Below are positions 59,920-64,000 of a DNA stretch of 64,000 nucleotides, piece after piece (positions within the stretch are counted from its first letter, which is position 1; the number at the start of each line of letters is the position of its first letter). Origin of the DNA: Amycolatopsis sp. QT-25. Its GTDB lineage: Bacteria > Actinomycetota > Actinomycetes > Mycobacteriales > Pseudonocardiaceae. The DNA lies in assembly GCF_029369745.1 (NCBI RefSeq), contig NZ_CP120210.1:6758001-6822000 (forward strand), in the 5' to 3' direction. The notes beneath the pieces are model-generated. The model did not search any database and was not told the DNA's origin. It worked only from the letters and a program-made list of their open reading frames with translations. Position numbers and translations under genes: made by a program.

Positions 59920-60888
59920 ATGTACCTATCAAGAGCTCCGCTCACGGATTCACACCTACGTCAACACAGTCGGCACGGCGTTATCCGCGTGGCGACCCTG
60001 AAGAAACTAGGAGTCACGCAAAGCACGTCGTATCGAAGATGCCAGCCTGGCGGGCGGTGGACCCACCTGCTGCCAGGCATCGTCCTTCTTTCCAAAGAAC
60101 AACCGACCGCGCGGCAACGAGTGGAAGCCGCGTTGATGCTCACCGATTCCCGGGGGATCGTCACCGGATTCGAGGCCGCGCGACGATATGGCCTAAGGCA
60201 GTCCGGCCCCCATGGGACAGTCCATTTGCTCATTCCACAACATCGCAAGGTGCGAAGCGTCAAGTTCGCGATCATCGAAAGAACGATCGCCTTGCCGGAA
60301 CGTCGTGTGCTCGAAGGTGTACCGCTAGCAGCACCGGCCCGAGCGATCTTGGATGGTGTAAGGCGCATTCGGGACCTCGATCCCGTTCGGGCCCTGCTCA
60401 TCGAAGCCGTCGAGGCGGGCCTCTGCACAGCGGACGAGCTGAGCGTCGAACTGGAGTCCGGAAGCAGGCGAGGAACGGCGCTTCCTCGTGCCATACTCCG
60501 AGAACTTTCGAACGATGTCAAATCGGTCCCTGAAGCAGCGGCGCTGGCGATCTGGAAGAAGGCCGGTTTGCCGCCTGCCGAACGGAACGTCAAGATCTTC
60601 GATGCTTTCGGCAACTACATCGGCATGCCCGATTCGTGGTGTGATGAGCTCGCCATGGCATGGGAACTCGATTCGTATGCCTACCACTTCGGCCGGGATG
60701 CGTACCGAAAGACGCTCCACCGCAACAATCGGTACGCGGCCGCTGGGATCGTCGTCGTGCAAACCTTACCGTCCCGGATTCGCGACGAACCGGACAAGGT
60801 TGCCGCTGAACTCCGTGCCGCGGCCAACGCGGCGGCAAAGCGGCCGAGACCCGACGTCACTGTGGTCCGCACCGACCGAGCCGCCTGA
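59920..60888 (+). CDS. AbiEi-like winged-helix / DUF559-like nuclease-fold protein
   Basis: 322 residues with visibly lower G+C than its neighbours. Residues 15-75 form a winged helix (GVIRVATLKKLGVTQSTSYR) with the WTHLLPGIVLL wing of AbiEi-type antitoxins. The middle has a dimer-like helical region. Residues 215-300 resemble the very-short-patch-repair/DUF559 fold: DSWCDELAMAWELDSYAYHF, then RYAAAGIVVVQTLPSRI. These proteins are common in actinobacterial accessory regions as possible type IV antitoxin relatives or nucleases; neither role is shown here, and no AbiEii partner is present. It is bracketed by two nearly identical palindromes. Confidence 0.75.
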   Translation: MYLSRAPLTDSHLRQHSRHGVIRVATLKKLGVTQSTSYRRCQPGGRWTHLLPGIVLLSKEQPTARQRVEAALMLTDSRGIVTGFEAARRYGLRQSGPHGTVHLLIPQHRKVRSVKFAIIERTIALPERRVLEGVPLAAPARAILDGVRRIRDLDPVRALLIEAVEAGLCTADELSVELESGSRRGTALPRAILRELSNDVKSVPEAAALAIWKKAGLPPAERNVKIFDAFGNYIGMPDSWCDELAMAWELDSYAYHFGRDAYRKTLHRNNRYAAAGIVVVQTLPSRIRDEPDKVAAELRAAANAAAKRPRPDVTVVRTDRAA

Positions 60889-60908
60889 CAATCAGGCCCG
60901 AGCGCGCT

Positions 60909-60955
60909 ATGAAAGGTCCTTTCCTTGCAAAATCTGCAAGGAAAGGACCTTTCAT
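60909..60955. repeat. long palindrome between convergent genes
   Basis: Perfect 21-base arms ATGAAAGGTCCTTTCCTTGC plus A (60909-60929) and complement (60935-60955), loop AAATC. It lies between the stops of the AbiEi-like gene and the subtilisin gene, 20 bases from each. Confidence 0.9.
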
Positions 60956-60977
60956 GGCGTCGACTCGAACCGAGGGA

Positions 60978-62720
60978 TCAGCCTCGCAGGTACTGCGAAC
61001 CCCGCGTAACGGCCGACCAGGCGTCCACGGCACCGTGACCGTAGAAGCCGTTGAACGAAGCGTCACCGGTGCAGGTCGCGGTGAACGACGCGTCCCGGCC
61101 CTCGTCCAGGTAGTCGACGGTCCGCGGCACCGGGCAGGCGATGTCCGAAGCCGTGCCTTCGAGGACCCGCTGCACAGCGTCGGGGTTCATGCCGAAGTCG
61201 CGCGAACCCTTGCCGTACTGCGAGACGATGAGCGCCGCGACGCCCGCCGCGTGCGGCGACGCCATCGACGTGCCCTGCAGCCACTGGTAGTAGCCGACGC
61301 GGCCGTCGGCGGTGGTCGCCTTCTTGATGCCGGCGGTGACTCCCTCGGGGGTGATGTTCCCCGCCTGGTCGATGTTGCCTTCCGCGACGCCGACGTTGCG
61401 CGGATACGTCGAGAGGATCTGGTTCTCGAGCGTGCGGTGCCACGGGGTGCCGAAGTAGTCACGGTAATAGCCGCCGGGCGCGGACACCGAGATCTGCTCG
61501 ACGCCGTAGTTCGAGTAGTCCGCCTTCGCCTGCGAAGGACCGAAGGACGAGACGCCGATCGTGTGCGGGCCTTCGACGGGCAGCGAGAGACAGCTCGCGT
61601 TGTCGATCTGCCTCGGGTGCGTGCTGTTCGACGGGTAGCCGGGGCTCGACGCGTCCGGCTGCGGGGCGGCGAGGTCGCTGTGCTGGTTGCCCAGCGAGAC
61701 GACCTGGGTGACGCCCTTGCGGTGCGCGTAGTTCAGCGCGCGGGTCGTCGCCTCGATGACGGTGCGCTGCTCGGCCTGCTGCGCGGGCGTGTCCGCGGGG
61801 TTGGCGGCACAGTTGTACAGCCAGGGGTCCGTGTAGAAGCTCATGTTCACGACGTCCACACCGGCGTCGCCGGCGTAGGTGATCGCGTCCACGGTCGACT
61901 GCAGGAAGAAGAAGCCCGAGTCCTGCCCGGCACGGATGTTCACCAGCGTCACGTTCGGCGCGACACCCGAGACACCGAAGCCGTTCACCGCGGCGCCGAT
62001 CGTGCCGGCGACGTGCGTGCCGTGCCCGTTGTCGTCGTGGTCCGCCGGGTCGACACAGCTGCGATATTCACACGGCCCGTCGACCACGGTGCCGTTGACG
62101 TCGGCGACGATGTCCTTGGTGAAGTTCCGCGAAGCCGCGGAGTCGAAGTTCGGCGCGATGTCGGGATGGCTCGCGTCGACACCGGTGTCGATGATGCCGA
62201 CCTTCACCCGCTTGTCACCCGGCTGCTTGGTCCGCGCGAGGTCCGAACGGACGGACTTGAGTCCCCAGAGCTGATCGTCGAGCGGGTCCATGCCGACGGC
62301 CTGCGCTTGCGCCGGCTTCTTGGCGGACGGGGCCGCGGCACCCCGGCCCTCCTTCTCGACGACGCTCGGCTTGACCTTCGCCTTGCCGTGCTTCGGCGCG
62401 GTGCCGATCGGCTTCGCTTTGGCCGCGCCGAAGACCGAGCGGTCCGCGGAGACGCGTTCCGCGAAGCCGTTGGCGGGCGCGGTCGCGGTGATCAGGCCGA
62501 CCGCGGCGTTGCTCGTCACGACGGTGCCCCCGGCGGCGCGGATCGCCTTCTCCACCGAAGCGACATCGTATGTATCAACACCGCGCCCTTCGCGGGCCAG
62601 GACGGAGAATTCCGTGGTGGCGCCGGAAAGCTGTGGTTGCGCGGACGCCACCGGCGCGGCGACGATTGCACCGAACAGCGGTACCGCCAGCGCGATGACG
62701 AGAGATCTGGGCTTTTTCAC
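60978..62720 (-). CDS. secreted S8 subtilisin-like serine protease
   Basis: 580 residues from a GTG with AGGAGG upstream. A signal peptide (KKPRSLVIALAVPLFGAIVA, cleavage near ASA) and a pro-region of about 120 residues precede the catalytic domain. Triad: D178 in GIIDTGVDASHPD, H233 in NGHGTHVAGTIG and S485 in QGTSMASPHAAG. CEYRSCVD and several later Cys suggest disulphides. The protein ends 80 residues after the Ser region without a membrane anchor, so it is released. Monocistronic. Confidence 0.95.
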   Translation of the reverse strand: MKKPRSLVIALAVPLFGAIVAAPVASAQPQLSGATTEFSVLAREGRGVDTYDVASVEKAIRAAGGTVVTSNAAVGLITATAPANGFAERVSADRSVFGAAKAKPIGTAPKHGKAKVKPSVVEKEGRGAAAPSAKKPAQAQAVGMDPLDDQLWGLKSVRSDLARTKQPGDKRVKVGIIDTGVDASHPDIAPNFDSAASRNFTKDIVADVNGTVVDGPCEYRSCVDPADHDDNGHGTHVAGTIGAAVNGFGVSGVAPNVTLVNIRAGQDSGFFFLQSTVDAITYAGDAGVDVVNMSFYTDPWLYNCAANPADTPAQQAEQRTVIEATTRALNYAHRKGVTQVVSLGNQHSDLAAPQPDASSPGYPSNSTHPRQIDNASCLSLPVEGPHTIGVSSFGPSQAKADYSNYGVEQISVSAPGGYYRDYFGTPWHRTLENQILSTYPRNVGVAEGNIDQAGNITPEGVTAGIKKATTADGRVGYYQWLQGTSMASPHAAGVAALIVSQYGKGSRDFGMNPDAVQRVLEGTASDIACPVPRTVDYLDEGRDASFTATCTGDASFNGFYGHGAVDAWSAVTRGSQYLRG

Positions 62721-62796
62721 TTCCTGCCTCCTGAAGAAAGCTGTTCGTGCAAGCTACGTCAGCGACCTCTTCTTATCAACGAAGTCCCTACGAAAG

Positions 62797-63795
62797 TCAG
62801 GGGACGACCGTTTTCTCCTCCGCGAAATGACAGGCCGACAAATGCCCGCCGGACCGCGTGATCAATTCGGGTTCCTGATCGGCGCAAATGTCCCGCGCCT
62901 TCCAGCACCGCGTGCGGAACCGGCAGCCCGACGGCGGATCCAGCGGGCTCGGCACGTCGCCTTCCAGGCGGATCACCTGCCGTTGCCCGCGCAATGCCGG
63001 GTCCGCGACCGGCACCGCGGACAGCAACGCCTGCGTGTAGGGATGTGACGGGTGCTCGTAGATCTCCTCTTCGGTCCCCATTTCCACGATCTTGCCGAGA
63101 TACATCACCGCCACGCGCGTGGAAAGGTGACGGACAACCGAAAGATCGTGTGCGATGAACACATAGGAAAGGCCGAATTCCTTCTGCAGTTCACCGAGCA
63201 GGTTCATCACCTGCGCCTGGATCGAAACGTCCAGCGCGGAGACCGGCTCATCGCAGATGATCACCTTCGGCCGCAACGCCAGTGCCCGCGCGATCCCGAT
63301 GCGCTGACGCTGGCCACCGGAGAACTGGTGCGGATACCGGTTGATGTGCTCGGGATTCAGCCCGACGACGTCGAGCAGCTCACGCACCTTCGCCGCCCGC
63401 GACCCCTTCGGCGCCACCTCGGTGTGGATCTCGAAGGGTTCGCCGATGATGTCGCCGACCGTCATCCTCGGATTCAACGAGGTGTACGGGTCCTGCAGCA
63501 CGATCTGGATCTCGCGCCGCAGCCTTCTCAGTTCGGCTCCCCGTAACGCGAAGATGTCACGGCCCTCGAAGGTCGCGAGCCCGCCCGTGGGTTCCTCCAG
63601 CCGCATCAGCACCTGGGCCAGCGTGGACTTGCCACAGCCGGATTCGCCCACGACACCCAGCGTTTCCCCCGGCATCAAGTCGAAAGAGACGCCATCGACG
63701 GCCTTCACCTGCCCGATGGTGCGTTTGAAGAGGACTCCGGCCCGCACCGGGAAGTACTTCACCAGGTTTTCGACCCGCAGAATGGGTTCAGACAC
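62797..63795 (-). CDS. peptide ABC transporter ATP-binding protein (DppF/OppF type)
   Basis: 332 residues from a GTG that overlaps the upstream gene's stop by eight bases. Walker A GESGCGKST, Q-loop VLQDPYTSLNPRMTV, signature FSGGQRQRIGIARALAL, Walker B VIICDEPVSALD and switch His in FIAHDL. The oligopeptide C-terminal extension PSPLDPPSGCRFRTRCWKAR with Cys pair follows. It is the last visible gene of an import operon continuing beyond the right edge. Substrate (di- or oligopeptide) not determinable. Confidence 0.94.
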   Translation of the reverse strand: MSEPILRVENLVKYFPVRAGVLFKRTIGQVKAVDGVSFDLMPGETLGVVGESGCGKSTLAQVLMRLEEPTGGLATFEGRDIFALRGAELRRLRREIQIVLQDPYTSLNPRMTVGDIIGEPFEIHTEVAPKGSRAAKVRELLDVVGLNPEHINRYPHQFSGGQRQRIGIARALALRPKVIICDEPVSALDVSIQAQVMNLLGELQKEFGLSYVFIAHDLSVVRHLSTRVAVMYLGKIVEMGTEEEIYEHPSHPYTQALLSAVPVADPALRGQRQVIRLEGDVPSPLDPPSGCRFRTRCWKARDICADQEPELITRSGGHLSACHFAEEKTVVP

Positions 63796-64000
63796 GGCCG
63801 CTCACCACCTCGCCGGCGAAGTGGCAGGCACTGACCCTGCCGAAGCCGAGGTCGTGCAGGGCGGGCCGTTCGGTCTCGCATCGGCTCTCCGCCCGCGGGC
63901 AGCGCGGGTGGAACGGGCAACCGGGCGGGACGTTCAGCAGGCTCGGCGGCAGGCCCTTGATGGTCTCCAGCGTCTGTCCTTTGAGGTCGAGCCGCGGCAG
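63788..64000 (-). CDS. peptide ABC transporter ATP-binding protein (DppD/OppD type), C-terminal end only
   Basis: The last 70 codons are visible; the rest lies beyond the window. The oligopeptide/dipeptide transporter C-terminal domain is clear: GLPPSLLNVPPGCPFHPRCP, then ESRCETERPAL and VSACHFAGE with its Cys. The stop overlaps the DppF-type start (GTGTCTGA), so the two ATPases are coupled as in typical dppDF operons. Confidence 0.88.
   Translation of the reverse strand: MPRLDLKGQTLETIKGLPPSLLNVPPGCPFHPRCPRAESRCETERPALHDLGFGRVSACHFAGEVVSGRV

Overview
The window is high-GC actinobacterial DNA with GTG/TTG starts, Shine-Dalgarno sites of AGGAGG type and mycothiol metabolism. Gene content and style fit Pseudonocardiales, most likely Amycolatopsis; this is inferred from composition and gene families, not from a marker gene.

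The left half is built on an ancestral block that keeps the order and orientation I remember for M. tuberculosis Rv1084 back to Rv1074c: DUF255 thioredoxin-like protein, small membrane protein, mca, DUF4307, greA, metB, a proline-rich membrane protein, cbs and a thiolase. Two insertions split it. A Hen1-Pnkp RNA-repair pair and an IS5-family element lie at 5.5-10.4 kb. At 13.1-24.4 kb lie an MBL-fold gene, an Lrp regulator with hpd, and a type VII secretion-style toxin island: YbaB-like protein, EspC-like protein, a 1543-residue polymorphic toxin with an EssD-like nuclease tip, a protein joining two YezG/DUF600-like domains to a TNT domain, and a further YezG-like protein.

From 31.7 to 39.7 kb are envelope and cell-architecture genes: paired exported Cys-rich proteins, a Bax-inhibitor-1 family protein, a SpaA-type surface protein with its sortase, a two-domain reductase and a DivIVA-like coiled-coil protein. 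From 39.7 to 55.3 kb is a patchwork of small regulator-enzyme units (OYE/MerR, ArsR/SRPBCC/DinB-like, TetR/P450, MerR/Cys-rich micropeptide, sulfite-oxidase-like/winged helix) with three broken genes: an amidase, an LpqC-like esterase and an alpha/beta hydrolase. The right end holds a tRNA, NDH-2, DNA repair genes (udgB, nfi), an S10 peptidase, an AbiEi/DUF559-like protein, a subtilisin and the start of a peptide ABC transporter.

A family of long near-perfect intergenic palindromes with an AAGGxCCTTT core recurs at the 3' ends of genes throughout. The IS element has landed inside one of them. The strongest leads for something undescribed are the toxin island with its immunity-like/TNT fusion, the MerR-coupled 17-residue Cys-rich peptide, the palindrome family, and a tRNA with a short variable arm and a UAA anticodon.
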